A model generated the notes under the pieces. It was not told the DNA's origin, made no database searches, and worked only from the letters and a program-made list of their open reading frames with translations. A stretch of 64,000 bases of DNA, from IMG/VR virus record IMGVR_UViG_3300027749_000073, positions 25,503-89,502 of that record. One strand, given 5' to 3'. A program made the position numbers and the translations under genes. This document shows, in pieces, positions 1 through 8,759 of this stretch; the stretch's first letter is position 1; every line of letters starts with the position of its first letter. Origin of the DNA: a virus.

Positions 1-929
1 TTGAAGCAGTTGATCGTATGATCTCTGAACAACTTGCACAAGAAATTGTTGAATTTTCAGAAGACCGTAAAGGTCTAGCAGAAATGAAAGTTAAGCTAGC
101 TAGAAAAATGACAGAAAGCACACAAATGTTAAACACATTTGTTACTCGTCAACTAGCATCTGAAGTTAGAGAATTGCATGAAGATCAAGTTGCAATTGCT
201 AACAAGTTCGGCGTTTTAGAAAACTTCATCGTTGAAGCTCTAGCTCAAGAAATTACTGAATTCTATAGAGACAAACAAGACTTAGCAGAAACTAAAGTAC
301 GTTTAGTCCGCGAAGGTCGTAAAGAAATCAAAAAGGTAAAAGAACAATTTGTTCAACGTGCTGCAACTATGGTTGAAAGTGTTGTTAGTCGATCATTACG
401 TGCTGAAATAACTTCATTAAAAGAAGATATCGAATCGGCTCGTCGTACAGATTTTGGACGCAAACTATTCGAAGCTTTTGCTGCTGAATACCAATCTAGT
501 TACCTCAATGAAAAATCGGAAACTTCTAAATTACTCAAAGTCATAGACATGAAAGATTTAGCTATGCAAGAAGCAGCTGATGCTGTTATAAAAGCAGAGA
601 AAATACTAGAAAGTAAACAAGCAGAAATCCGTGCGCTGAAAGAATCGCAAGAAAGAAAAGCAATCATGAGTGAACTACTGGCTCCGCTTAATTCGGAACA
701 AAGAGCAATCATGGGCGAATTGTTAGAAAGCGTAAAAACTTCTAGATTAAACGAAGGATTCGAGAAGTATCTACCAGCTGTTGTTACGGGGAAAGCTCCT
801 CAGAAAAGACAGGCACTAGTAGAGGCTAAAGAAATAACTGGAAATAAGACAATTTCCAACACCAATCGTAGCAGCGAGTCAGATGTTAACATCATTGATA
901 TTCGTAAGCTCGCTGGACTAAAAATTTAA
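1..929 (+). CDS. gp22: Prohead core scaffold protein gp22 (5' partial)
   Basis: The frame is open to the left edge (codons in phase from base 3), so the ATG at 18 is probably internal and the gene begins outside the window. The product is highly charged and almost entirely predicted coiled coil. A roughly 30-residue motif recurs near the N-terminal end: LAQEIVEF...DRKGLAEMKVKLAR and LAQEITEF...DKQDLAETKVRLVR, with weaker copies. The tail carries FEKYLPAVVT, a pattern I associate with gp22 of T4-like phages. In T4, gp22 forms the internal core on which gp23 assembles and is later digested by the gp21 protease. The position immediately upstream of gp23, with a 12-nt gap, matches the T4 order 21-22-23. 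The missing N-terminus limits the call slightly. Confidence 0.88.
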   Translation, partial: EAVDRMISEQLAQEIVEFSEDRKGLAEMKVKLARKMTESTQMLNTFVTRQLASEVRELHEDQVAIANKFGVLENFIVEALAQEITEFYRDKQDLAETKVRLVREGRKEIKKVKEQFVQRAATMVESVVSRSLRAEITSLKEDIESARRTDFGRKLFEAFAAEYQSSYLNEKSETSKLLKVIDMKDLAMQEAADAVIKAEKILESKQAEIRALKESQERKAIMSELLAPLNSEQRAIMGELLESVKTSRLNEGFEKYLPAVVTGKAPQKRQALVEAKEITGNKTISNTNRSSESDVNIIDIRKLAGLKI

Positions 930-941
930 GGAGAAATTTAA

Positions 942-2108
942 ATGTCAGAACTACTTAATGGCCGTTGGGCAGAAACTAAAGAAGCCCTATTAGAAGGCTT
1001 ATCAGGCACAAAAAAATCAGTAATGGGAGTTACATTAGAAAATACTCGTAAGTATTTAATGGAATCACCGACTGCAGGTGCTACTTCTGCTGGAAACGTT
1101 GCAACATTAAACCGTGTAATTTTACCGGTAATCCGTCGTGTTATGCCAACTGTTATTGCTAACGAATTAGTTGGTGTACAACCTATGACTGGCCCAGTTG
1201 GTCAAATTCATACATTACGTGTACGTTATAGTGACACAAATTCAGGTGCAGGTGTTGTAGCTGGTGAAGAAGCATTAAGCCCATTCAAAATTGCAGAAGC
1301 ATATTCAGGTAACTCTGCAGGTAAAGCAGCATCAACAGCAACATTAGAAGGACAAGCTGGCAACAGAATGTCGATCCAAATCTTGAAACAAACTGTTGAA
1401 GCTAAAACACGTAAATTATCAGCTCGTTGGACTTTTGAAGCTGCACAAGATGCGCAAGCACAACAAGGTATTGACGTTGAAGCAGAAATTATGGCTGCTT
1501 TAGCACAAGAAATTACTGCTGAGATCGACCAAGAAATTATTGGTTCATTGATTACTTTAGCTGGTTCAGCTACTGAAACTTATGACCAAGCAAATGTTTC
1601 TGGCACAGCAACATTCGTAGGTGACGAACACGCTGCATTAGCAATCCAAATCAACCGTGTGAGCAACTTGATTGCACAACGTACACGTCGTGGTGCTGGT
1701 AACTATGCTGTTGTATCTCCATTTGCATTAACAATTTTACAATCTGCTACTACTTCAGCATTTGCTCGTACAACAGAAGGTACATTCGAAGCTCCTACAA
1801 ATACTAAATTTGTTGGTACATTAAACAATTCATTAAAAGTTTACGTAAACAGCTACGCACAAGATACTACTTCTATCTTAGTTGGTTACAAAGGTGGTTC
1901 AGAATCAGATGCACCAGCATTCTACTGTCCATATATTCCATTAATGTCATCAGGTGTTGTTTTAGATCCATCAACATTTGAACCAGTTGTTTCTTTCATG
2001 ACACGTTATGGTTATGTTGAATTATCAAACACTGCGTCATCTTTAGGTAACGCGGCTGACTACTTAGGTTTAGTTGGTATTACTAGCGGAAACGTTAAAT
2101 TCAGCTAA
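942..2108 (+). CDS. gp23: Major capsid protein gp23
   Basis: This 388-residue protein is the precursor of the hexameric head shell. After a short charged leader it shows the conserved T4-like core (LNRVILPVIRRVMPTVIANE, then VGVQPMTGPVGQIHTLRVRY) and a C-terminal domain with PFALTILQSA, FVGTLNN and a late MTRYGYVEL segment. The leader contains KYLMES. LME/S fits the L/I-x-E site of the T4 prohead protease, predicting removal of about 41 residues; that is inference. The protein is shorter than T4 gp23 (about 520 residues), as in many marine relatives. A strong AAGGAG ribosome site precedes the ATG, and a hairpin terminator follows at 2135-2161, consistent with a highly expressed end-of-operon gene. 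Confidence 0.97.
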   Translation: MSELLNGRWAETKEALLEGLSGTKKSVMGVTLENTRKYLMESPTAGATSAGNVATLNRVILPVIRRVMPTVIANELVGVQPMTGPVGQIHTLRVRYSDTNSGAGVVAGEEALSPFKIAEAYSGNSAGKAASTATLEGQAGNRMSIQILKQTVEAKTRKLSARWTFEAAQDAQAQQGIDVEAEIMAALAQEITAEIDQEIIGSLITLAGSATETYDQANVSGTATFVGDEHAALAIQINRVSNLIAQRTRRGAGNYAVVSPFALTILQSATTSAFARTTEGTFEAPTNTKFVGTLNNSLKVYVNSYAQDTTSILVGYKGGSESDAPAFYCPYIPLMSSGVVLDPSTFEPVVSFMTRYGYVELSNTASSLGNAADYLGLVGITSGNVKFS

Positions 2109-2134
2109 TTTATACTTAGGTATAACACACTGTG

Positions 2135-2161
2135 GAAAGGCTCTTAGGAGCCTTTCTTTTT
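2135..2161 (+). terminator. Rho-independent terminator after gp23
   Basis: A perfect 9-bp stem (GAAAGGCTC with GAGCCTTTC) encloses a 4-nt loop and is followed by five T residues. It closes the capsid transcript before the next late-promoter motif. Confidence 0.85.
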
Positions 2162-2166
2162 GAGTA

Positions 2167-2174
2167 GATAAATA
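2167..2174 (+). promoter_or_regulatory. Putative T4-type late promoter (GATAAATA)
   Basis: GATAAATA differs in one base from the T4 late consensus TATAAATA. It sits between the gp23 terminator and the next virion gene, so it would restart late transcription, with +1 predicted near 2180. Confidence 0.6.
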
Positions 2175-2176
2175 CA

Positions 2177-2234
2177 AAGTCTAAATGAGCTTGTAAACAC
2201 AAGACTTATGCTGTGACCCCACAGCGTAGACTTA
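2177..2234 (+). ncRNA. Structured 5' leader with competing stems
   Basis: Two clear hairpins are visible: CTTGT-aaac-ACAAG (2190-2203) and ATGCTGTG-accc-CACAGCGT (2208-2227, one G-U pair). AAGTCTA at 2177-2183 can pair with TAGACTT at 2227-2233, closing a three-way junction. Its first six bases can instead pair with AGACTT at 2202-2207, which disrupts the first hairpin. The element lies between the late promoter and the AGGAG ribosome site at 2245-2249. A regulatory role is inference. Confidence 0.5.
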
Positions 2235-2257
2235 AAACGTCATTAGGAGAAAAACAA

Positions 2258-3010
2258 ATGGGACGTCCTTTACATAAAAAATATTTTGGTAACCGTAATA
2301 TCGGTTCGACAACAACAACTGCTGATGATAAAATTGGCGGTGAAGGTGTAGCAAGCGTGGTTGTTACTGGCACATTCTCAGGTAAAACTACTGCAACAGA
2401 TTATGCTATTCCAGCATCAGTTATTTCATCACCAGATTTACCAGACGGTATCAAACCGACTCTAACAATTAGATTTTCATCAGCAACTGCCGGTGCAGTT
2501 ACTGTTGTAGACAAAGGTTCAGGTTATTCAGCAGCACCTACAATCTCAGGTGCAGCACTTCAAGCATTAGGTGGCGGTGCTGGTACTGTAGTACTAACTG
2601 CAGCACTTACAGTTAGTACAGGTTTTGTAGGATCTGCAACTAATCAAGAAAATGCAATTTCAATTACTGCATGGGTTCCTGCAACAGGCGCAGCTGGAAA
2701 TATTTCAGGTAACGGCACTAGTGCAGTTGTAGGCGATATTAGACGCCAAGTTGGCAGCAAAAAGTATGTAGTCGAAACTGCGCAAGGCGTTGGCCGTGTG
2801 ACTTTAGTTGCAGCTACTCCTGCAACAGGACAAGCAACTATTATTGCAACTGATTCTGCTAGTAATACCTATTATGTTACTAAATTAACTGCACACAAAG
2901 CAAAATTAACAAGATTAAGTGGATCTAGTTATTTGTATGCAACAGGACAAACTGCAAACTGGTCATTTGCTACTGCAAGTGGCGCGATTGTTCAAATTGC
3001 AAACGCTTAA
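2258..3010 (+). CDS. Virion structural protein (MGRPLHKK family)
   Basis: A 250-residue protein. I start it at ATG 2258 because AGGAG lies eight bases upstream; an in-frame upstream ATG at 2213 would begin inside an RNA hairpin and lacks a ribosome site. The N-terminus MGRPLHKKYFGNRNIG is a pattern I recognise from virion proteins of marine T4-like phages. The middle is Gly/Ala/Thr-rich beta structure with a GSGYSAAPTISG element of the type that recurs in fibre proteins. The C-terminal half (QVGSKKYVV...GVGRVTLV) looks like a compact beta domain. It lies between gp23 and the fibre genes and is closed by a terminator. Its exact place in the particle is not known to me. Confidence 0.75.
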   Translation: MGRPLHKKYFGNRNIGSTTTTADDKIGGEGVASVVVTGTFSGKTTATDYAIPASVISSPDLPDGIKPTLTIRFSSATAGAVTVVDKGSGYSAAPTISGAALQALGGGAGTVVLTAALTVSTGFVGSATNQENAISITAWVPATGAAGNISGNGTSAVVGDIRRQVGSKKYVVETAQGVGRVTLVAATPATGQATIIATDSASNTYYVTKLTAHKAKLTRLSGSSYLYATGQTANWSFATASGAIVQIANA

Positions 3011-3019
3011 TATGCAAGC

Positions 3020-3048
3020 GGAGGGAGATATTTTCTCCCTCCTTTTTT
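3020..3048 (+). terminator. Rho-independent terminator
   Basis: A 9-bp stem (GGAGGGAGA with TCTCCCTCC) is followed by six T residues, directly after the preceding virion gene. Confidence 0.85.
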
Positions 3049-3059
3049 AGGATCTAATA

Positions 3060-4076
3060 ATGTCAAGAATTTTAAAAGTTAACCAAAGTGATTATCGGGT
3101 GCAAGTCCGATCTGGCGGAAATATTACTCTAGATACCGGTGTTGCAGCAGGTGAAGTGCGAGTAACCGGAAATCTAGTAGTTTCGGGAAACTATACGACA
3201 CTCAATGTTTCAGATATGCAAATTGAAGATAACATTATTATCCTTAACAAAGGCGAAACCGGATACGGAGTAACTGAAGGAACTTCAGGTATTCAAATCT
3301 CACGTGGTGGTCATCTAGCCCAACCTGATGCGCAACTTGTGTTTGACGAAAATGTTTCATTCTACGATCCTATCACTGAATCAGAATTACCCGGAACATG
3401 GGTATTTAAAAATACTGAAAATCAATTAATTGGTATCTCAGTTAGATCAATCACATCTGACGGAAATAATGATATTGCAATTGACATGCAAAATTCGGTT
3501 TTAACTGTATTTAAGTTAGCAAATGTTGATGCAGACGCATATTCAGATTTATTATTAGCGTTAGATCCAACTGGATATCACGACAACGATATTCCAACTA
3601 AAAAGTACATTACGCGCTACATGCAATCTGGTGTGTTTACGCCAGGTATGGCTGATGTAGATAAAATTTACAAACGTGACGATATTACACCTTTTACAGA
3701 ACGTTCTAGAGTACAAGCGTTTTCAACTAGTATTGATTTTTTAATTAATTCCGGACTAAGTGCAAGACTTGATTCTACTGGATTACAAGTTAACCACATT
3801 AATATTTTCAACGACACTATATCGAATACCTCAGCAACTCAACTTAAATTATCATCAAGTATTAACCTAGTTGAAGTTGATGCAGTTTTATCATTAACTA
3901 ACCAGTCTACAACTATAACTGCTACTACTTTAAAAAATAAATTATATTCAAAAGCTACAGACGGCCCTGGTCGAACTGGTCTTTATTTTACAAATACAAA
4001 CCAGTATAACGGTGCAAATAATAGTGACGAATTAGTAAGCAAAAACAGAGCAGTACTTTTAAGTATGCTTTTTTAA
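3060..4076 (+). CDS. Fibre-like virion structural protein
   Basis: A 338-residue protein with an N-terminal module (QVRSGGNITLDTG...GEVRVTGNLVVSGNYTTLN) followed by MQIEDNIIILNKGETG. This arrangement is typical of collar and fibre proteins of marine T4-like phages. The SGGNI-TLDTG-VTGNLVV pattern is a beta-strand repeat also seen in the longer fibres downstream. The C-terminal part is rich in polar residues and ends with ...KNRAVLLSML. No signal peptide, membrane segment or catalytic motif is visible. Tight spacing to the next four genes (9, 1, 9 nt) suggests one structural operon. Function in attachment or fibre connection is inference. Confidence 0.7.
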   Translation: MSRILKVNQSDYRVQVRSGGNITLDTGVAAGEVRVTGNLVVSGNYTTLNVSDMQIEDNIIILNKGETGYGVTEGTSGIQISRGGHLAQPDAQLVFDENVSFYDPITESELPGTWVFKNTENQLIGISVRSITSDGNNDIAIDMQNSVLTVFKLANVDADAYSDLLLALDPTGYHDNDIPTKKYITRYMQSGVFTPGMADVDKIYKRDDITPFTERSRVQAFSTSIDFLINSGLSARLDSTGLQVNHINIFNDTISNTSATQLKLSSSINLVEVDAVLSLTNQSTTITATTLKNKLYSKATDGPGRTGLYFTNTNQYNGANNSDELVSKNRAVLLSMLF

Positions 4077-4085
4077 GGATAACAC

Positions 4086-4418
4086 ATGGCAATTTACAAT
4101 ACAGCAGTAACATCTTCAAACACTACACTAAGTACCGGAGCAGGTGATCGTGCAATTACAACTCTTATTTTTTGTAACACATCGACTTATGTACCTGCAA
4201 CACCTGCATTAAATCAATCATTATTGTATGTGTATGCAGTACCTTCGGGTGGGACTGCCGGAAATGGTAATATTATCGTTAACGGGTTACCGGTACCAGC
4301 AGGCGAAACAGTAAGCTTTGATCAAGAAAAAATAGTGTTAGGTACGGGTGATTTTATAGTAGCAAAAACAGATTCACTGAGCAATATTACTGCTACAGTT
4401 AGTATTTTGGCGGTATAA
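4086..4418 (+). CDS. Small fibre-associated beta protein
   Basis: A 110-residue, all-beta, Thr/Ser-rich protein. It shares a layout with the small proteins at 12804 and 26458: a run of TT/SS residues, then a strand of the form LTxxIFCNxS or LTICNRN, an ANG/PAG turn (VPAGETVSF), and a C-terminal strand pair. All three lie in the fibre block, two of them directly after a long fibre gene. This recurrent placement suggests a partner or connector subunit of the fibres, though no biochemical role is known to me. The AAGGATAAC ribosome site overlaps the end of the preceding gene. Confidence 0.6.
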   Translation: MAIYNTAVTSSNTTLSTGAGDRAITTLIFCNTSTYVPATPALNQSLLYVYAVPSGGTAGNGNIIVNGLPVPAGETVSFDQEKIVLGTGDFIVAKTDSLSNITATVSILAV

Positions 4419-4419
4419 C

Positions 4420-5430
4420 ATGAGATATTTACGTAAACAAGTTTTAAATCGTAGAGCACCGTGGGATCAACGATTATATGTTAATCTTGATGATGCAGTT
4501 GTAATGACCTCAACAAACAACGTAACATTGCCATCCGGTACTACTGCGCAACGACCAGTTAGCCCAGTTAACGGTATGATAAGATACAATACTGACATTG
4601 TTACCGGCGGTGAAATCGAAGTGTATCAAGCTAGTCAGTGGCGCAGTTTAAGATTTAAAGAACCTACATTAATTACACAGCAAAGTTTAGGTGCCGGCGA
4701 TAGTAACAATATATATTTTGGTCCGCTAAATCCTGCACCGCCGACTACCGTACAAAGCAATACAACTTGGGGCGGCCAAAATCTTCTAGTTATAGTTGAA
4801 AATGTAATTCAACTTGCAAACACTAATTACGCAATTGTTCAAAATCCGACTACAATTCCAGCCGAAGTATATACCGGAACACTAAGTAAAGCAGCAATAT
4901 TAGGTGATACTACTTTGTATTTTAACACTAGTTTAGTAGCAACAGGAGCAACAGGAGCAAGCGGAACTGTAACAATTACCTTTACTAATCGACCTGCAGC
5001 AGTATCGTTTGCAGTTGGATCAACAATTGTTGTTACTGGATTCATACCAACTTCTTATAATGGGACATTTACTGTAACTGGCTCAACGACAAGTTCTGTA
5101 AGCTATGCAAACGCAACTACTACAACTGCAACATTTGCAGGTACAGTATCAAGCAGTAATACAATCTATACTTCAGTTGATTTGACTAGCGCAGTTGCAT
5201 CTGGCCAAGCAAGCATTCCTACCGGTGACACTATTACATCTTTTGTTGCTGATGCAAACACTGATGCGCTAATTAGTATAACTTTAAGCAGTTCTGTAGG
5301 TGTAACTGCAGGTAATTCTAGTATCACTCTTACGAAAAGTAGTTATACAGGAACTGGCTACTATCTAAAATTCAGTTCGCCAGTTCCGCTAGGTAAAATG
5401 GTAACAGTATTACACGGTTTTGACAAATAA
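4420..5430 (+). CDS. Fibre-type virion structural protein
   Basis: A 336-residue protein with the widespread phage fibre motif LPSGTTAQRPVSPVNGMIRYNT...EVYQASQW around residues 38-75. The same motif occurs near the C-termini of the two long fibres downstream. The rest is beta-rich. One Ig-like-looking stretch (VGSTIVVTGF...YNGTFTVTG) resembles a domain repeated in many aquatic phage fibres, and the C-terminus ends KMVTVLHGFDK. It begins one base after the stop of the previous gene, so translation is probably coupled. It is likely a fibre or baseplate-proximal structural component; no enzyme motif is visible. Confidence 0.65.
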   Translation: MRYLRKQVLNRRAPWDQRLYVNLDDAVVMTSTNNVTLPSGTTAQRPVSPVNGMIRYNTDIVTGGEIEVYQASQWRSLRFKEPTLITQQSLGAGDSNNIYFGPLNPAPPTTVQSNTTWGGQNLLVIVENVIQLANTNYAIVQNPTTIPAEVYTGTLSKAAILGDTTLYFNTSLVATGATGASGTVTITFTNRPAAVSFAVGSTIVVTGFIPTSYNGTFTVTGSTTSSVSYANATTTTATFAGTVSSSNTIYTSVDLTSAVASGQASIPTGDTITSFVADANTDALISITLSSSVGVTAGNSSITLTKSSYTGTGYYLKFSSPVPLGKMVTVLHGFDK

Positions 5431-5439
5431 GGAACCACA

Positions 5440-8400
5440 ATGGGTATAGAAATGGGTAGAATTAGCGGCCAGCTATTATCAGAAAATCTGGTAAGAAACG
5501 GCGAAAACTTAGCGTTTGATACTACGCTATTATATCTTGATGTTAATTCTGGTTTCGTTGGAATTGGTACTGATTCTCCTACCCGTTCAATTACTGTCGG
5601 TGGTACTTCAAATATTGATAACATTCTTGTTACTACGCAAGCTGATTTTACTTCGCTGACTTTTGTTTCAAATAAAATTCAAAATGTTAGTGGTAACATT
5701 GTTATTAGTCCTAACCAATCAGTTAATCCGATTGTAACAGTTCGAGAATTACAAACTGCAAATCTAAGTTTTACTAATCAAAAAATTGAAAACTTAGTTA
5801 CTAATAGTGACATTAACATTGCAGCAAACGGTACTGGACAAGTTAAATTTTATGCACCTATTGTTAATGTTAATGGAACTTTACATTCTACAGGTGATAT
5901 TACCTGGGACGGTACTATTACCATCGGTAATGATAACACTGATAGTGTTACATTTAAAGCTGATGTTACAAGTAACATTATTTCAGATGTTAACAACACC
6001 TACGAATTAGGTTCAGTAAGTAGATTTTGGAAAACGTTATATTCTGTAAATTTAAACTCAACAACAGTTACTACTCCACTAATCACTGCAAATAATATTA
6101 ATCTGCTGTTGACACAAGGACATACCATTTATGTTTCAGTTAATGGCAGTGACAGTAACTATGGAAATCTTTTACATTCGACATATAGAACTTTAAAATT
6201 TGCACTAAGTGTTGCACAAACCGGTGATGAAGTTGTAATTTTTCCCGGTACTTATACCGAAGTTTTTCCGTTAACAATTCCACAAGGTGTATGTGTGCGT
6301 GGTACCAGTACCCGTTCGGTAATTATTAAACCAACAAATGATACAAATAACAAAGACGCATTTCTATTAAATGGCGATACTACAGTATCTTTCTTAACTG
6401 TTCAAGATTATTTTTTCGATAGTGCTAACAACACAGGGTATGCATTTAGGTTTGCTAGCAATTTTAAATCATTGTCCCGCAGCCCGTATATTCAAAATGT
6501 TACAATTTTAACCAAAGGATCAGTAACATCAAATAGTGATCCTTTAGGATTTAATCAAGGTGATGCTGGAGCAGGTATCCTTGTTGACGGTAGTGTTGCT
6601 AATTCAACAGGTACAATTGTACCGACAATGTTATTTTTTGCAATTACTTTGGTAACGCCAAATCAAAATGGTATAACAGCTAAGAATGGTGTTAGAGTTG
6701 AATGGTTAAATTCATTTACCTATTTTGCAAGCAAAGGTATTTACTTAACAAACGGTACTAGTGGATTTGCTAATCTAGGTGTAAAATTTGGCGCTGAACT
6801 GCGAAGTATCAATAGTGCAAACATCTACGGTAACTACGGTGCAGTTGCAGACGGTGCAAGTACTATTGGTTATCTCGTTGGTCATAATTTTAGTTATATA
6901 GGATCAGGGTTAGATTCATCAAACGATAGCTCATTAACTATTCAAGCCAATGAAATTGTTGCAACAAATAATGCACAATTATTATACGAAAGTGTTGATC
7001 AACAAGGTGACTTTCGTATCGGTGATATTTTTTACGTTAACCAAGAAACTGGCATTGTTTCATTTAATGCACAAAGCCTAAATTTTAATGCTTCAGGCGG
7101 ACTTGTTTTTGAAAGCCAATACGGTATCACTAGCATTACTCCTCGGGGAGTTCAAACCGGAAATATTCGTTTCGAAAATAACACTATTATTTCACTTCTT
7201 GGCCCTGTTAATGCATTTGCAAAATCAGGATCAACGCGATTAAACACTAATGTATTTGTAACCGGTTTAGTTAACGTTAGCAATGATGTTAATGTTAAAG
7301 GCAATTTAACATTAGGTAACGAAACAACAGACACTATTGCAGTAACTCCAAATCTTACACAGTTAATTAAACCCAACCAAAATAATACTTTTGCACTAGG
7401 ACGTAAAGGTGCCGATCCTAAAGTTTGGAACACATTATTTTTAAAGTTAATTGATGTTGACAGTGTTACTCAAATAACTAACAACACTATTTCAACATTA
7501 ACAGCTAATACTGATTTACAGCTGGTTGCATCTGGAACTGGAAAAATACAAGTTTCTACAACTGATGTTCAAATTGATAACAATCTTACAGTTGCAGGAA
7601 CAACTACTATCAATGGAAGTAGTTCATTAAAAAATGTAACTGCAGTTGGAACAACAACGATCACAGGTGCGATTAACCAAACAGGCAATACTGGTATTAC
7701 AGGTTTGTTTTCAAATAATAATATTATTATAACTGAGTCAACATCGTATTTTCAAGTTCCTAGTATTAAATTACAAACTAATAAAATTTCCGCAACATTA
7801 TTAAACAGTGATATTGCTTTTTCTGCTAACGGGCTAGGCGGTGTAGTACTAGACAGTAAATTAAAAATCACTGATTCTACAATTAGTAATCGATGGGCTA
7901 GTGCTACTACTGATTCTCAAAAAAGTATAATATTTTCACCTAATGGCACAGGAAATACAGTAATCAATACTACTAGATTTTTAACTATTCCATATGCAAA
8001 TGATAGTAATCGAGTTCTATCAACTTACGGCGAGGTGCGACAAAACTCAACAACTACATGGTACGAAGGTTACTTGCCTTCTGGTAATGTTAGTTTTAAT
8101 AATCTTTATGATTTCGATAAAAATACATATATTACCGCAGAGCTAACTCCAGGTACCGATGATAAAATTTTAAGATTTGGAATCGACGGATCTGTGCGTG
8201 CAACTATTGATTCATCCAAATTAACAACTAGTTTGGTTAATATTGACAATGTTCAATTAACTTCAAACAATATTAGTAACACGCTAGCTTCAAACGATTT
8301 AGAATTTTTACCTAACGGAACAGGGAACACTAGTATTAACGGTGTGTTTGTCAAAGGTTCAAAAGTTATCAATCAATTAAACACTCCTTTAATTTTTACA

Positions 8401-8637
8401 AATACAGGCACCGGATATGTTAAATTTGACGGTACGTACGGTATAGTAATTCCTGTTGGATCTGATTTACAACGACCTGTTTCAGCTGAAACAGGCGAAA
8501 TCCGTTACAGCACTACCCATAGTTATGTCGAAGTGTTTGATGGCACTTCCTGGGCAATCTCAACTGGTGTATCTGGTAATATTTCCGAAAACGATGTAAC
8601 TGAAATTATGAACTTCTGGAGCATCATCCTAGGCTAA
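5440..8637 (+). CDS. Long fibre protein with beta-helix domain (1065 aa)
   Basis: The N-terminus (GRISGQLLSENLVRNGENLAFD...LLYLDVNSGFVGIG) is a head or attachment module shared with the next gene. Around residues 226-310 comes a DUF1565/pectate-lyase-like start of a right-handed beta-helix (YVSVNGSDSNYG, TLKFALSVAQTGDEVVIFPGTY, LTIPQGVCVRG), continuing to about residue 500. The C-terminal half consists of repeats of the type TNSDINIAANGTGQVKF and ANTDLQLVASGTGKIQV, then a closing GSDLQRPVSAETGEIRYST...W motif. It is a receptor-binding or spacer fibre by analogy. The beta-helix may bind or cut surface glycans; no catalytic residues can be assigned by eye. Confidence 0.75.
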   Translation: MGIEMGRISGQLLSENLVRNGENLAFDTTLLYLDVNSGFVGIGTDSPTRSITVGGTSNIDNILVTTQADFTSLTFVSNKIQNVSGNIVISPNQSVNPIVTVRELQTANLSFTNQKIENLVTNSDINIAANGTGQVKFYAPIVNVNGTLHSTGDITWDGTITIGNDNTDSVTFKADVTSNIISDVNNTYELGSVSRFWKTLYSVNLNSTTVTTPLITANNINLLLTQGHTIYVSVNGSDSNYGNLLHSTYRTLKFALSVAQTGDEVVIFPGTYTEVFPLTIPQGVCVRGTSTRSVIIKPTNDTNNKDAFLLNGDTTVSFLTVQDYFFDSANNTGYAFRFASNFKSLSRSPYIQNVTILTKGSVTSNSDPLGFNQGDAGAGILVDGSVANSTGTIVPTMLFFAITLVTPNQNGITAKNGVRVEWLNSFTYFASKGIYLTNGTSGFANLGVKFGAELRSINSANIYGNYGAVADGASTIGYLVGHNFSYIGSGLDSSNDSSLTIQANEIVATNNAQLLYESVDQQGDFRIGDIFYVNQETGIVSFNAQSLNFNASGGLVFESQYGITSITPRGVQTGNIRFENNTIISLLGPVNAFAKSGSTRLNTNVFVTGLVNVSNDVNVKGNLTLGNETTDTIAVTPNLTQLIKPNQNNTFALGRKGADPKVWNTLFLKLIDVDSVTQITNNTISTLTANTDLQLVASGTGKIQVSTTDVQIDNNLTVAGTTTINGSSSLKNVTAVGTTTITGAINQTGNTGITGLFSNNNIIITESTSYFQVPSIKLQTNKISATLLNSDIAFSANGLGGVVLDSKLKITDSTISNRWASATTDSQKSIIFSPNGTGNTVINTTRFLTIPYANDSNRVLSTYGEVRQNSTTTWYEGYLPSGNVSFNNLYDFDKNTYITAELTPGTDDKILRFGIDGSVRATIDSSKLTTSLVNIDNVQLTSNNISNTLASNDLEFLPNGTGNTSINGVFVKGSKVINQLNTPLIFTNTGTGYVKFDGTYGIVIPVGSDLQRPVSAETGEIRYSTTHSYVEVFDGTSWAISTGVSGNISENDVTEIMNFWSIILG

Positions 8638-8649
8638 TCTGCTAATTGC

Positions 8650-8657
8650 GATAAATA
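8650..8657 (+). promoter_or_regulatory. Putative T4-type late promoter (GATAAATA)
   Basis: GATAAATA lies 12 nt after the stop of the first long fibre and about 100 nt before the second, with a long structured leader between. Confidence 0.55.
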
Positions 8658-8662
8658 CTTTT

Positions 8663-8757
8663 ACTGCTGGGATTAGACCAAAGATCCTACGAGACGAAAC
8701 TGTGGTAAACCCGCAATGTAAGGTGGTTAGCCGTGAAACGCGGTGGTTAAGGAGAGT
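8663..8757 (+). ncRNA. Structured 5' leader of second long fibre gene
   Basis: Three local stems can be drawn: GGGAT/ATCCT (8669-8688), TGTGG-taaac-CCGCA (8701-8715) and CCGT-gaaac-GCGG (8731-8743). The third overlaps the edge of a direct repeat, GGTGGTTA at 8722-8729 and 8742-8749. It ends at an AAGGAGAG ribosome site. The leader is unusually long for this gene-dense block. It is not a tRNA. Function is unknown. Confidence 0.4.
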
Positions 8758-8759
8758 AT

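Noticed and set aside
2177-2234. Hammerhead-type ribozyme
   Set aside because: The three-way shape is similar, but the CUGANGA and GAAA core sequences are absent.
2213-2257. Upstream in-frame ATG extension of the MGRPLHKK protein
   Set aside because: It starts inside an RNA hairpin, has no ribosome site, and the AGGAG eight bases before ATG 2258 decides the start.
8663-8757. tRNA or tmRNA-like gene
   Set aside because: No TψC loop, acceptor stem or anticodon arm can be drawn.
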